Source: Alkalimarinus alittae (GTDB lineage: Bacteria > Pseudomonadota > Gammaproteobacteria > Pseudomonadales > Oleiphilaceae). Taken from it: a stretch of DNA of 64,000 nucleotides. The position numbers and the translations under genes are program-made. The notes beneath the pieces are model-generated. The model worked only from the letters and a program-made list of their open reading frames with translations. It had not been told where the DNA came from and did not search any database. The stretch covers positions 1,030,001-1,094,000 of the forward strand of contig NZ_CP100390.1 in the NCBI RefSeq assembly GCF_026016465.1, given 5' to 3'. Positions 47,548 to 57,091 of the stretch are shown here, piece by piece (within the stretch, counting starts at the first letter, position 1; every line of letters starts with the position of its first letter).

Positions 47548-49596
47548 TTAAATGCGCCATGCAGCGGTTAGACGAATATCTCGCCCAGGTTCGGGCTGAC
47601 CTGCAATGCTTTCATAACCCGGTGACCCTGAAAGGTCTTCAGAGCTTGCATGATCAAGATACTGTTTATCAAAGATATTCTTAACCGTGAGTGTTAATGT
47701 AATATCTTCACTTGACGTTGGTAGCCAGCGTGCATAGATATCATGTACACCATACCCTGCCTTACTAAAGTCAGAAATAGGGTAGCTTGGGTCATTCCAA
47801 GCGTCATTAACGGAAATATCAATACCTTGAACGAATTCAGCTACCCAGCCAACGAGCAAGTCATTATTAATATCATAAGAGATATCAGTTACGACCTTGT
47901 TACCCATTGATGTAGCGGTTGAACCGGTTATGTAGCGGAAAGCATCCTGACTATCAATTTCGGTATCTGCGCTTATAAAGCTAAGTGCAGCTGTTAAGTT
48001 ATTCCAAGCATAGTCCGCTTTAATGTAGAAACCCGTGGTCTCGATATCATCATCAGCATTTGTATAGCCTTTGGTGAGAACCGCATCTTCTATGGTTAAG
48101 GAATAAACGCCTCCAGATAAGCCAAAGTTTTGGTAACCATAATCAAACCCTAACTCATAGTTTTTAGATGTTTCCCCTTTCAAGTCCGGGTCTCTAACGT
48201 TACCGTTTGCTCCGTAGACTAAAGAGCCATCTCTTACAGTAGGTCCACGAAAGGCTTGAGCATAGCCTGCACTAATACTGAAGTCTGATGTGATATCGTA
48301 GTTTGCACTAATATTCGGGCTTACCGCGCTATCTTCAAGGTTTTTGGCTGCGGCCTCTTCATCGACTTCATACTCATCATAACGAGCACCTGCTGAAAGC
48401 GTCAGTTCATTTGTGAGAGTAATAACATCCTGAAGATAAATACCTCTGACTTCACCGGTTTCTTTGCCGTTATAGGTGCCATCAAGCAAGCCTGCATAAC
48501 TACTTTCATCATCACGGTAGTTGATACCGTAAATTAACTCATGACTGGCAACCAAACTTGTATTTTGAAGTGTCAAACCATAGCTTTCTACAGTCTCAAC
48601 ATCTATGTTGGAAAATCGACCCGTACTGGTGCGTTGCTGTTCATTATTCGTGTTATAAACATTGAACATGACATCAACAAAATCATTACTGACAGAATCA
48701 AATTCATAATTAAGAATGGCGGTATCTCGGGTTACTTCCGTAGGCGTCTCATAACTTGTGCCTGGAGTGACGATCCATTCGGGGCGGAAAGGCAAGTCGC
48801 CTTCTTCCTTAAGCCTTTCATAACTTACAGATAGCTTCTGTTCTTCGGTCAAGTTAGCAACCAGTTTTACATAGCCATTTAGATTTTCGCTATTGGTACC
48901 GAGAATGTCATCACCGTTACCATCTTCTAAATAGTCTGAGTCAGAACCGATGACGCTTGCCAAAACACTCACGGTATCAGACTCATCGCGGGCAAAAACG
49001 GTTGTTGATACTCTATAGCCTTCACCGTTGCTGTAGTAAGTACCTTTGACCAGCCCGCCTGCTTGCTCACCGGCATTTAGTAGGTCACCTGGGTCTTTAG
49101 TGACAAAACGAATCGAACCACCTAATGCACCAAAGCCTGCTGCTGCGCTACCTGCGCCTGCTTCAATTTCAACTTGTTTTAATAGCTCAGGGTCTATAGC
49201 TATGCGACCTGCGTGGTGGAACGCCGCACCGGCTTGTTCAGCCCCGTCAACGGAGATATTTAATTCATTTTCGCCAATATTACGAAGATAAAGCTTCTGA
49301 CCAAGGCCTACTGCACCGCCTGCATTCACTTGAGGGTCTAGTTGAAATATTTCGCCTAAGCTAGATGCGGTTGTTTTTTCAAGGTCTTCTGAAGTTATCA
49401 GGTTGTCGATACCGCCTGTAGCCTGACCCTTAATCACGATCATGTCGGTGTTGCGAACGTCTTCTGTCGTTTCATGAGCGATGGCTTGTGTGGTATCAGC
49501 TTCCTGAGCCATGGCTTGTGTACTTATTGCACCGGCTATTGATACCGCCAGAAGGCTAAGCCTGTGTTTATGAGTGAAATGTGATAACTGGGGCAT
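47548..49596 (-). CDS. TonB-dependent receptor, probable siderophore/haem-type
   Basis: 682 aa. Signal peptide 1-30 (ending TQAMAQ). A TonB-box-like DMIVIKG near 51-57, plug with KLYLRNIGENELNISVDGAEQ and GFGALGGSIRFVTKDPGD, and a barrel ending in the conserved region RDIRLTAAWRI. The ligand is unknown. It precedes a binding protein, permease and ATPase of the siderophore class and has a Fur-like site 36 nt upstream. Confidence 0.92.
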   Translation of the reverse strand: MPQLSHFTHKHRLSLLAVSIAGAISTQAMAQEADTTQAIAHETTEDVRNTDMIVIKGQATGGIDNLITSEDLEKTTASSLGEIFQLDPQVNAGGAVGLGQKLYLRNIGENELNISVDGAEQAGAAFHHAGRIAIDPELLKQVEIEAGAGSAAAGFGALGGSIRFVTKDPGDLLNAGEQAGGLVKGTYYSNGEGYRVSTTVFARDESDTVSVLASVIGSDSDYLEDGNGDDILGTNSENLNGYVKLVANLTEEQKLSVSYERLKEEGDLPFRPEWIVTPGTSYETPTEVTRDTAILNYEFDSVSNDFVDVMFNVYNTNNEQQRTSTGRFSNIDVETVESYGLTLQNTSLVASHELIYGINYRDDESSYAGLLDGTYNGKETGEVRGIYLQDVITLTNELTLSAGARYDEYEVDEEAAAKNLEDSAVSPNISANYDITSDFSISAGYAQAFRGPTVRDGSLVYGANGNVRDPDLKGETSKNYELGFDYGYQNFGLSGGVYSLTIEDAVLTKGYTNADDDIETTGFYIKADYAWNNLTAALSFISADTEIDSQDAFRYITGSTATSMGNKVVTDISYDINNDLLVGWVAEFVQGIDISVNDAWNDPSYPISDFSKAGYGVHDIYARWLPTSSEDITLTLTVKNIFDKQYLDHASSEDLSGSPGYESIAGQPEPGRDIRLTAAWRI

Positions 49597-49631
49597 TACT
49601 ACTACCTCTGTAGATACTTAATTGATGTTAA

Positions 49632-49646
49632 TGGGAATCATTATCA
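49632..49646. promoter_or_regulatory. Fur-box-like site upstream of the siderophore receptor operon
   Basis: TGGGAATCATTATCA matches 13 of 15 positions of the 7-1-7 Fur motif and lies 36 nt before the receptor start on the minus strand. Confidence 0.72.
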
Positions 49647-49683
49647 TTTGATTGGCCTGTAAAATACAGAGCTTTTACAATTG

Positions 49684-51030
49684 TTACATTTGCCCTCTAG
49701 GGATAAGAATTGATATTTCTAACCCACTGCCTTCAAGATTTTTGGCTGTGACTGACCCGCCAACGGCCTTTATATGACGTAGAGTGAGTGCTAACCCCAG
49801 GCCAAATCCTTCTGGTGTCTTGTTTCTGGATTTATTAACACGGAAAAAGGGGGTGAAAATGTCAGAAAGGTGTTGTTCGGGCACCCCTGGCCCTTCATCT
49901 TGGACCGTTAGGTAAAAGTGCTTATCTTTGGCTTCGAGGCTAATTTTTACTTGGCCGCCCTGGGGGGTGAAGCGGAGTGCATTTCGTACAATATTCTCAA
50001 TAGCCTGACCGATTGAGCGGTGGTTGCTTTGGCTGATTTCAGCATGTTCGGGAAGTTGGCAGGTTAAATTGTGATGTGGGAATTCGAAGTGTGCATCTTC
50101 TGTGATGCTATCGATCAGGTCGACTAAGTCGAGAGTTTCTTCGTTGAGTAGAGGGTTTTCGTTTTCTAGCCAAGCCAGTGTCAGCATATCTTCTACTAAC
50201 TTGCGCATACCTATGGATTCTTTTCGTATGCGCGAAATCGCTTCTTTGGCCGTGTTTTTTCGCTCAGCACTATCAATGACGAGCTCTATACGTGCAAGAG
50301 GGGTTCGCAATTCGTGTGAAAGGTCAGCGATTAATTGGCGTTGTGTAATGATTAGTTTGCCGGTCCGTTCAGCCATACGGTCAAAGGTGTCTGCCAAGGC
50401 GGTTAACTCATCATTTCGTGCACCCAGACAAGAGCGAACACGTACGTCAAAGTTGCCTTCGCTAAACTTTCTGGTCGCACGTTCTAGTTGTTTTAGGGGC
50501 GACATGACATGGTGGTAAAGTATTATACTTAGAATAATAAGGAGCCCGAGAGGCAGGGCGACTTGAAGGATAATGTCGGCACCTTTCCAGTAAGCACCGG
50601 GGCGCATCCGTTGTGGTAGTCTGATAAGGAAGTGGGTGTTGCCGCTTTCGAAGGTGATATCCATAACAGGGTTTTCCTTGAAATATAAATGTATCTTCCA
50701 TTCCACTGAGCGTCCAAGGCTGAACCTTTCTATATATTGTGAGGGGATTATGCTATTCGCGAGTGGTTCAATATGAGAGCTAACCACCGCTGCCCAAGTC
50801 TGTTCTTGTTCTTGTATTGTTGTTAACCAGCGCTCTAAGGCGTCCATATCATTGCTTAGGTAGAGTTGTTCGGCATGTTTTCCGTAACTAATGAGTGTTT
50901 CCTGGTGTTCTTTCGCGATAAAACTCATTTCATGTTCAGTGAGTAGTGATAGCACATTGATGGCCCAGAAAAGCGCAACAGACCCTACCGCAATGGTGCC
51001 ACAAAGCTTCCATAACAGACGTTTGTTCAT
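49684..51030 (-). CDS. Sensor histidine kinase, PfeS/PirS-like
   Basis: 448 aa. Two membrane helices (about 9-30 and 152-172) enclose a ~120-residue periplasmic sensor domain. Then HAMP (~175-225), a HisKA dimerisation helix with phospho-acceptor H239 (LIADLSHELRTPLARIE), and HATPase_c with N-box ENIVRNALRFTP, G1 DEGPGVPE and G2 GFGLGLAL. Its place beside siderophore receptors resembles PfeS/PirS, which sense siderophores in pseudomonads. It overlaps the regulator gene by 4 nt. Confidence 0.9.
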   Translation of the reverse strand: MNKRLLWKLCGTIAVGSVALFWAINVLSLLTEHEMSFIAKEHQETLISYGKHAEQLYLSNDMDALERWLTTIQEQEQTWAAVVSSHIEPLANSIIPSQYIERFSLGRSVEWKIHLYFKENPVMDITFESGNTHFLIRLPQRMRPGAYWKGADIILQVALPLGLLIILSIILYHHVMSPLKQLERATRKFSEGNFDVRVRSCLGARNDELTALADTFDRMAERTGKLIITQRQLIADLSHELRTPLARIELVIDSAERKNTAKEAISRIRKESIGMRKLVEDMLTLAWLENENPLLNEETLDLVDLIDSITEDAHFEFPHHNLTCQLPEHAEISQSNHRSIGQAIENIVRNALRFTPQGGQVKISLEAKDKHFYLTVQDEGPGVPEQHLSDIFTPFFRVNKSRNKTPEGFGLGLALTLRHIKAVGGSVTAKNLEGSGLEISILIPRGQM

Positions 51031-51728
51031 ACGAAGCTGTATCCTTTTCCGTGAACAGTTTGTAGGCGGTCGGCTGCTATACCGGCTTGGGTTAACTTGC
51101 GTCTTACCCGACTAAGGTGCATATCAAGGCTTCGGTCATAGGGACTAAATTCACGCTCGAGAACTAGCTGGTAGAGGTATGGTTTGCTTAATACTTCATT
51201 CTGGTGGGTTGCTAGCATCCACAATAGCTTAAATTGAATAGGGGTCATGGTGATGGGGTGTTCTTTTACACTGACGCTTAGGTGCTGGCGGTTAAGGTGT
51301 AGTGAGTCAATTGTGAGTTCGCAGCGAGTTGTGCTGGAATCTTTACTTTTCAGGGTTCGTCGCAGCAGAGCATCAATACGCAGTAGAAGTTCAGTCGTGT
51401 TGAATGGTTTTGATAAATAATCATCAGCTCCTTTGCTATAACCCGTTATTCGCTCTTCTTCGGCCCCGCAAGCCGTTAGCATCATGACTGGAGTTTGGTG
51501 GGTTTTTCTGAAGGTATTGAGCAGCGTAAAACCATCTATCCCAGGCAGTAAGACATCTAGCAATATTAAGTCAAATGGCTGTCTAACAGCTGCAATTAAA
51601 CCATTGTTACCGTCATAGCATTGATCAATACTATGGCCTTTCTCTATTAACAACTCTGCCACCTGCCGGTTTAGCGTGTTGTCATCTTCGATGATGAGAA
51701 TACGGGCGCTAAGTTTTGTTTCTATCAT
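51027..51728 (-). CDS. OmpR-family response regulator, PfeR/PirR-like
   Basis: 233 aa. Receiver domain with D15/D16, phospho-acceptor D58, T85 and K107, and a C-terminal winged-helix DNA-binding domain (~135-233; SPYDRSLDMHLSRVRRKL and GKGYSFV). Divergent from a siderophore receptor gene and co-translated with its kinase; it probably activates that receptor when the siderophore is present. A tandem repeat in the shared intergenic region is a candidate site. Confidence 0.92.
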   Translation of the reverse strand: MIETKLSARILIIEDDNTLNRQVAELLIEKGHSIDQCYDGNNGLIAAVRQPFDLILLDVLLPGIDGFTLLNTFRKTHQTPVMMLTACGAEEERITGYSKGADDYLSKPFNTTELLLRIDALLRRTLKSKDSSTTRCELTIDSLHLNRQHLSVSVKEHPITMTPIQFKLLWMLATHQNEVLSKPYLYQLVLEREFSPYDRSLDMHLSRVRRKLTQAGIAADRLQTVHGKGYSFV

Positions 51729-51790
51729 AAATTGACTACCTGCTTAGACTGGAGTGAGCGGTCGTTTTTGGTCGCTCCGTCTTAACATTA

Positions 51791-51821
51791 TTGCAAATAC
51801 TAACACTGTTGCAAATGCTAA
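51791..51821. repeat. Tandem direct repeat in the regulator/receptor intergenic region
   Basis: TTGCAAATACTAA (51791-51803) and TTGCAAATGCTAA (51809-51821) repeat with an 18-bp period and one mismatch. They adjoin the Fur-like site and lie ~61-91 nt upstream of the receptor start. Direct repeats suit an OmpR-type regulator. Confidence 0.7.
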
Positions 51822-51830
51822 TCATTATCA
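51816..51830. promoter_or_regulatory. Fur-box-like site between the two-component genes and the siderophore receptor
   Basis: TGCTAATCATTATCA matches 14 of 15 positions of the 7-1-7 Fur motif. It lies between two divergent starts (51728 and 51882) and may control both. Confidence 0.78.
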
Positions 51831-51881
51831 TTAGTATTATCACCCTTTTTTAGTTGTACCAAATGATTTGGGGAAAATAAG

Positions 51882-54011
51882 ATGTTTAAGCGTAGTGGGC
51901 TAGTGGCAAGCGGCGTATTGATTGCTGCCTATATGCCATATTCAGCATTGGCAGAAGAGGTTTCAGAAGCCGCTGCTTTAGAGGATGTAGAGGTTGTTGG
52001 GAAGTTGGGTCATTATTCAGCAACAAAAACTGACACGCCGATTATGGAAACTGCACGCTCTGTATCGGTCATTGACGAGCAGGCTATGAAAGATAAGGGT
52101 GCGATGAGTGTAAGTGATGCCCTTATGTACACTGCAGGTGTGACAGGGCAGACGTATGGTTTTGCCACTCGTGTTGATTCGTACACCATTCGGGGGTTGG
52201 ACGCGACTCAGTACCAAGACAGTTTGCAGTCATTGTTTGGGCATTATAATAATGCTCGCCCACACATCTATACGCTAGAACAATTAGAGGTATTAAAAGG
52301 TCCTGCATCTGTCCTGTATGGACAGGGAACCCCTGGCGGTTTGGTAAACCTTGTTACTAAGCGACCAGAGACTGAAACTAAACGAGAAGTGGTTGTAGAG
52401 GCTGGGAGTTTTAATCATAAGCAGATTGCAGCAGATTTAACGGGTGCAATGGATGATAAGGGGGAGTGGCTGTACCGTATTGTTGCTGTTGCTGAAGATG
52501 GTGAAACACAAGTTGACTATGTTGATGAAAAAACGCTGGTGTTGGCACCTTCTATTAGCTGGCGTCCTAGTTTAGACACTGAAATTACCGCGCTTGTGAA
52601 TCACACCCATACTGAGTCAGATACCGCTGCGCAGTTTTTGCCTATTGAAGGGACGTTGTATACGGCAAGAAATGGAAAAGATATAGGGAGCGAAACTTAC
52701 ACTGGTGAGCCAGGCTTTAATCACTATGATACAGAAAGTACATCTTTTACATTATTGGCCAATCATCAGTTCAATGACATCTGGAGTATTGAGGCCACAG
52801 GAAGGTATGCCGAGGGCGAGGCAGACTATGCACAAGCTTGGAGTTCTTTTTTACCTGACGTCCCCGGAGTGATCGACAATCGTTATATTCTATCGCCAGG
52901 TGGTTCATTGTATAAAGACGGCACGGTGCCCCGAACATTTTATACCTCAGACTCAGAATCAGAGCAATCAGCAGCAGACGTACGTGCTCATGCAGATTTT
53001 ATAACCGGGATAGTCGGTCATAAATTCATGATAGGTGCTCAGTATCAAAAGGTGAAGACTAGCAGTAATAATACATACGCTGGAACACTAGGCCTTAACC
53101 CTTTAAACCCCTATGCATCAGATGAAAGCTATTGGATTAATGTTTTTGATCCAGTTTATGGCGCTTATCCAAGCGCTGCTGAATTGGCGCCTTATGCTTA
53201 TTCACAGAAATCTGAAACAGATAGCACAGGTATTTATATTAGCGATCAGATTGATATAAACCAATGGATTGTTAATGCCGGCGTGCGTTATGACGAAACT
53301 AAGACGGGGAGTCAGAAAGATGATGCGGTGAGTGCAAGTGCAGGCTTGATGTATCAGTTTGAAGCGGGTGTGTCACCGTATGCGAGTTATGCAGAATCAT
53401 TTGAGCCTGTCATCGGCACAGACCTGATAACAGGGAACGCTCTAAAGCCTAGAGAAGCTGAGCAGTATGAAGTCGGTATCAAGTACCAGCCTGTAGGTAC
53501 TCAGGCCTTGGTGACACTCGCTTACTTTGATATAGAAATTACTAATCTTGATAATCCTAATAGCTTACCGAGTGCTGGTTCTCAGCAAGAAGGAGAGTCG
53601 TCAGTGACGGGCGTAGAGCTTGAAGCAATTGTGCCGGTGGGTGATTTTACTGTAGAGACCTATTTGACCAAGCTAGATACAGAAGACCCTAACGGCTATC
53701 GAATTGCTGCAACACCAGAGGTGCAGGCATCAGCTTGGGTGAGCTACCGTCCACTGGATTTTGCGCAAGGCTTAAAACTGGGCTTAGGTGTTAGGTATAA
53801 CGGTGAAAGTTGGGATGGAATGGATACGATTAAAACCCCTTCAAACACGGTGGGTGATTTATTATTAGGATACGAAACAGGGCGCTGGGATGTGAGCCTG
53901 AATGCCAATAACTTCACTGATAAAGAGTACGTATCAACGTGTCTTGCTCGTGGGGATTGTTTCTATGGTCAGCGCCGTACGATTACGACGCGTTTAGCAA
54001 TGAAGTTTTAG
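51882..54011 (+). CDS. TonB-dependent siderophore receptor (FhuA/FpvA-like)
   Basis: 709 aa. Signal peptide 1-24 (ending ALAEE). Plug motifs TARSVSVIDEQAM, DSYTIRGLDATQYQDS and EVLKGPASVLYGQGTPGGLVNLVTKRP are hallmarks of the ferric-hydroxamate/catecholate siderophore receptor family. The barrel ends with a C-terminal Phe (LAMKF). The ...CLARGDCFYGQRR... segment near the end holds a Cys pair typical of the family. No N-terminal signalling domain, so control is by Fur and the adjacent two-component system. Followed by a PepSY membrane protein. Confidence 0.94.
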   Translation: MFKRSGLVASGVLIAAYMPYSALAEEVSEAAALEDVEVVGKLGHYSATKTDTPIMETARSVSVIDEQAMKDKGAMSVSDALMYTAGVTGQTYGFATRVDSYTIRGLDATQYQDSLQSLFGHYNNARPHIYTLEQLEVLKGPASVLYGQGTPGGLVNLVTKRPETETKREVVVEAGSFNHKQIAADLTGAMDDKGEWLYRIVAVAEDGETQVDYVDEKTLVLAPSISWRPSLDTEITALVNHTHTESDTAAQFLPIEGTLYTARNGKDIGSETYTGEPGFNHYDTESTSFTLLANHQFNDIWSIEATGRYAEGEADYAQAWSSFLPDVPGVIDNRYILSPGGSLYKDGTVPRTFYTSDSESEQSAADVRAHADFITGIVGHKFMIGAQYQKVKTSSNNTYAGTLGLNPLNPYASDESYWINVFDPVYGAYPSAAELAPYAYSQKSETDSTGIYISDQIDINQWIVNAGVRYDETKTGSQKDDAVSASAGLMYQFEAGVSPYASYAESFEPVIGTDLITGNALKPREAEQYEVGIKYQPVGTQALVTLAYFDIEITNLDNPNSLPSAGSQQEGESSVTGVELEAIVPVGDFTVETYLTKLDTEDPNGYRIAATPEVQASAWVSYRPLDFAQGLKLGLGVRYNGESWDGMDTIKTPSNTVGDLLLGYETGRWDVSLNANNFTDKEYVSTCLARGDCFYGQRRTITTRLAMKF

Positions 54012-54198
54012 GAAACTGTAATAATTGATCAAAGCTCAGACTGTTTAAAGCGAGTATTGATGTCATCACTTTAATGCAGTCTGTTGTTTAGTAGGTTATA
54101 GCGATTGTTATAACCTACTAAATGCGTATTACGTTTATACGAACACCTACACATAAATTGAACCCTTTCCGTATTACTTACAAGATACCCAAATCAAT

Positions 54199-55869
54199 AT
54201 GTTCTCAAAAAAGTATAATACTCGTCGGATCGTTCATCTCATTCATGGTTTTTTTGGGCTTAAGTTAACGCTTTTATTAACGGTTGTACTCCTATCAGGA
54301 ACGCTCGCCGTAATCGCTGAGGAAATCGATTGGCTTATTTATGATGAAATTCGGGTAACGCCCGTTGCTGAGAGGCTGAACGAGGGGTTGTTGTTTGACA
54401 AACTAAAGGAGGCATACTCAGATGTGGGCTTGTCTTCTTTTAATACAGCTAATGACCGTACGCATACTGCCGCTAGTGCCATGGTGACGCTGCCGAGTGG
54501 TGGGTTTCGTAGCGCGTGGATTGACCCTTATACAGGGGAGGTGAAAGGGGATACACCATTATTAAGTGTGGGTAATTTTATTTCATTTTTACATGCTTCA
54601 CTTTATTTGCCTGTTATAGGGCGAAGCTTGGTTAATGCTTTTGGTGTGTTTTGTCTTATTAGTTTAATAACAGGGTTAATTAGCTATCGGTATTTCTGGC
54701 GGGGGTTCTTTCAACTACCTCGCTGGAAACGAGGGCCTAGGGTGTATTTGGGTGATTTACACAAGTTGGTTGGTCTTTGGAGTTTATGGTTTGTGCTTAT
54801 TATTGGAGTGTCTGGTTCATGGTGGTTTTATCAGAACCCTCTTGAAAAGTATGCGGGGGCGCCAAAATTAACACCCTCTTATCTAACTGCGCCTGTAGTG
54901 GATCATGAAGACTTAAGTCGATTGGGGCCAAATACGCCAACGCGTGTTTCTGCTGAGAATATTGTGACGGTAATAAAAAAAGAACACCCTGACTTTGAAA
55001 TTCATATGCTGACGCCTCCAGATCACAATGGCTTGCTCTATAAAGTGAGAGGGAGTTACGGTGATTTTCTGGTGAGCCGCACGAATAGCGTGATTTATGT
55101 TAACCCTTATACGGGAAAAATTGTAGAGAACAGGCCTGCTTCTGATTGGAATGCTATGCAACGGTTTGATGCTGCTATGCGGCCGTTACACTACGGCAGT
55201 TGGGCGAATAGTGGCGTGTCAGATTTACTGGTTAAATTGATTTGGTTTCTATTTGGTCTGGCACTAACGGGAATGTCAGTCTCAGGCATGGTTATCTACT
55301 ACAAACGGACGTTTAAAGCGCGCAATAAAAATCTGCCTAAAACTAAATACAGCAGAAAATTTAAGAAACTTTGGCTGATCCTACGCCCATGGGGTGGGTC
55401 TATGTCGGGCTTCAAGTATGTGAATGTGCTTTTTGTTGGCGGAATTCTAGCGGGATGTGGTATTGCTTATACCTTAGGGGGGCAGGGTACATCAGGTTCA
55501 GGCTATATCTACCAGCAGCAGGCAATTGGGCCTTGGACCCTATCATTTAATGCGGTCGCAGGGTTGCTCGAGAAAGATCTTCCCCCTATTCGTGCGGGTC
55601 GTAGAACGACCTTAAATGCGACTGTTGAAGGTGGAGATGCATCCAACATTAAGTTTATGTATGCGCGGGTTGGCAAGCCTAGAACAACACGAGCGCCTGG
55701 CGATGTTATTCATGGCCCACTAGGAATGCAGCATGCCATTTTGAAAATCCCGAAAAATCTAAAAGACTCTGCTGAGTTATGGATAACGATAGAGGATTGG
55801 AGCGGTCAGTTTCATCAATCGTCCTGGTCGCTAATGCCTAATAACAAAGAAACGCGTGTCGCACCGTAA
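54199..55869 (+). CDS. PepSY-associated membrane protein (iron-regulated type)
   Basis: 556 aa. Five membrane helices (about 18-40, 140-163, 193-213, 348-368, 413-433) around a periplasmic PepSY region (~220-330). Opening RRIVHLIHGFFGLKLTLLL with H13 and H16, central LGDLHKLVGLWSLWFV, and LHYGSWANSG are conserved in PepSY_TM proteins, which accompany siderophore receptors and are thought to be haem-type reductases that release iron. It lies 187 nt after the receptor on the same strand. The C-terminal ~120 residues form an extra soluble domain. Confidence 0.88.
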   Translation: MFSKKYNTRRIVHLIHGFFGLKLTLLLTVVLLSGTLAVIAEEIDWLIYDEIRVTPVAERLNEGLLFDKLKEAYSDVGLSSFNTANDRTHTAASAMVTLPSGGFRSAWIDPYTGEVKGDTPLLSVGNFISFLHASLYLPVIGRSLVNAFGVFCLISLITGLISYRYFWRGFFQLPRWKRGPRVYLGDLHKLVGLWSLWFVLIIGVSGSWWFYQNPLEKYAGAPKLTPSYLTAPVVDHEDLSRLGPNTPTRVSAENIVTVIKKEHPDFEIHMLTPPDHNGLLYKVRGSYGDFLVSRTNSVIYVNPYTGKIVENRPASDWNAMQRFDAAMRPLHYGSWANSGVSDLLVKLIWFLFGLALTGMSVSGMVIYYKRTFKARNKNLPKTKYSRKFKKLWLILRPWGGSMSGFKYVNVLFVGGILAGCGIAYTLGGQGTSGSGYIYQQQAIGPWTLSFNAVAGLLEKDLPPIRAGRRTTLNATVEGGDASNIKFMYARVGKPRTTRAPGDVIHGPLGMQHAILKIPKNLKDSAELWITIEDWSGQFHQSSWSLMPNNKETRVAP

Positions 55870-56009
55870 GACTGGACGGCGTTGGTGTTACTAAGAATGG
55901 ATTATCGAGCGAGTAACTCATCACCCCATTGAAAACACTTTAGAACTATTAAAGCTTTGTTTGAACAGATCTAATCTGCAATGATAACGATGTATGTTAC
56001 TCGTGGCGT

Positions 56010-57089
56010 TTAGGTACGATTAATATGCTGAGCTAGTTGTGATCTTAGCTTCAGCATTTTCTTATTATTCGGCTCTTGCTCTAGCAGTTGATCAATGACT
56101 GTAGCAGATTCTTTATAGTGCTTGGCTAATAACCAGGCATTGGCAAGTAGCTTTAAATTCTCCGTACTATTTTTAACCTGCCCGCTCTCGATGGCCGTGC
56201 TTAATACTTCGGCACCTCGTAAGGGGACATTTTGTTGCATCGCTAATTGAGTCAGCCAAATATAGTGTTTTTCTTTTTTTATGAATCCGCCTATATAGGC
56301 TGCCCGTAAGGCGGTTAGTGCTTGGTTGTATTGTTCGGTTTTCTGATAGGTAGCCGCTAATTGCTCCCAATATCGCATGTTGGGGTAAATAGCCAGAATC
56401 GTTTGTAAGACGGATATTGATTCGTTGTTTTGGCCTAACTGTTGATGACTTGCCAACGCCAGCTGATACCAGCTTTCCGGTGCCGGGCTTTTAAGGGTGA
56501 TGGCCATATTGATGGGAGAGATAACTGCAGTCCACTGCTCTTGTTTGGCATGACTTTGAGCTAGGATAAGGTAGTCATTTGCTGATACGGAGACGGCATT
56601 AGGTTTCTCGGCTTGTGTGGTGGTGTAACTGATCCACTCTTCCATTTGTATAATAGCTTTGTTCCATTGTTCTTGGCTAAATGCCAATTGAGCTATTATA
56701 TGCTGTAATTGTCTCTGTTCTGGCTCTTCTAATACCTTCATGCTCCAAGCTTTTTCGAAATGAGGCAGAGCGCTATCATAGTCCGATTTATGCAAATAAA
56801 TGCTGGCTTGTAATTTATGGAAGAGCGTTTCTTCATAGTCATTTAATTCGATTTTAGTTAGTTTTTTTATGGCAGCGGTAGACTGCTCTTCTAACTGTTC
56901 GGCTGAGAGCGAAACGGTACGTTTGTCGTTATCATTCGGAGCAGCTATGACTTGCTGTGCTTGCAATAGCAATTTTTGTACATAAGGCGATAGTTTATTA
57001 GCGCTGCGTGCGTGGGCGTGAGTGCTGAGCAGCACGATGGCTAATACGATAATGATAAGCCGACAGGTGTTAACACTAAAATGAGTCAT
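56010..57089 (-). CDS. TPR-repeat periplasmic protein of the TonB2 system
   Basis: 359 aa. Signal peptide (about 1-27, ending THAHA). Several tetratricopeptide-like helical repeats (about 75-340; e.g. YDSALPHFEKAWSM, TAVISPINMAITLKSPAPESWYQLALA). It starts 2 nt after the tonB2 gene, the usual final position in TonB2 operons of vibrios and shewanellas; role in that complex not established. Confidence 0.82.
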   Translation of the reverse strand: MTHFSVNTCRLIIIVLAIVLLSTHAHARSANKLSPYVQKLLLQAQQVIAAPNDNDKRTVSLSAEQLEEQSTAAIKKLTKIELNDYEETLFHKLQASIYLHKSDYDSALPHFEKAWSMKVLEEPEQRQLQHIIAQLAFSQEQWNKAIIQMEEWISYTTTQAEKPNAVSVSANDYLILAQSHAKQEQWTAVISPINMAITLKSPAPESWYQLALASHQQLGQNNESISVLQTILAIYPNMRYWEQLAATYQKTEQYNQALTALRAAYIGGFIKKEKHYIWLTQLAMQQNVPLRGAEVLSTAIESGQVKNSTENLKLLANAWLLAKHYKESATVIDQLLEQEPNNKKMLKLRSQLAQHINRT

Positions 57090-57091
57090 AA

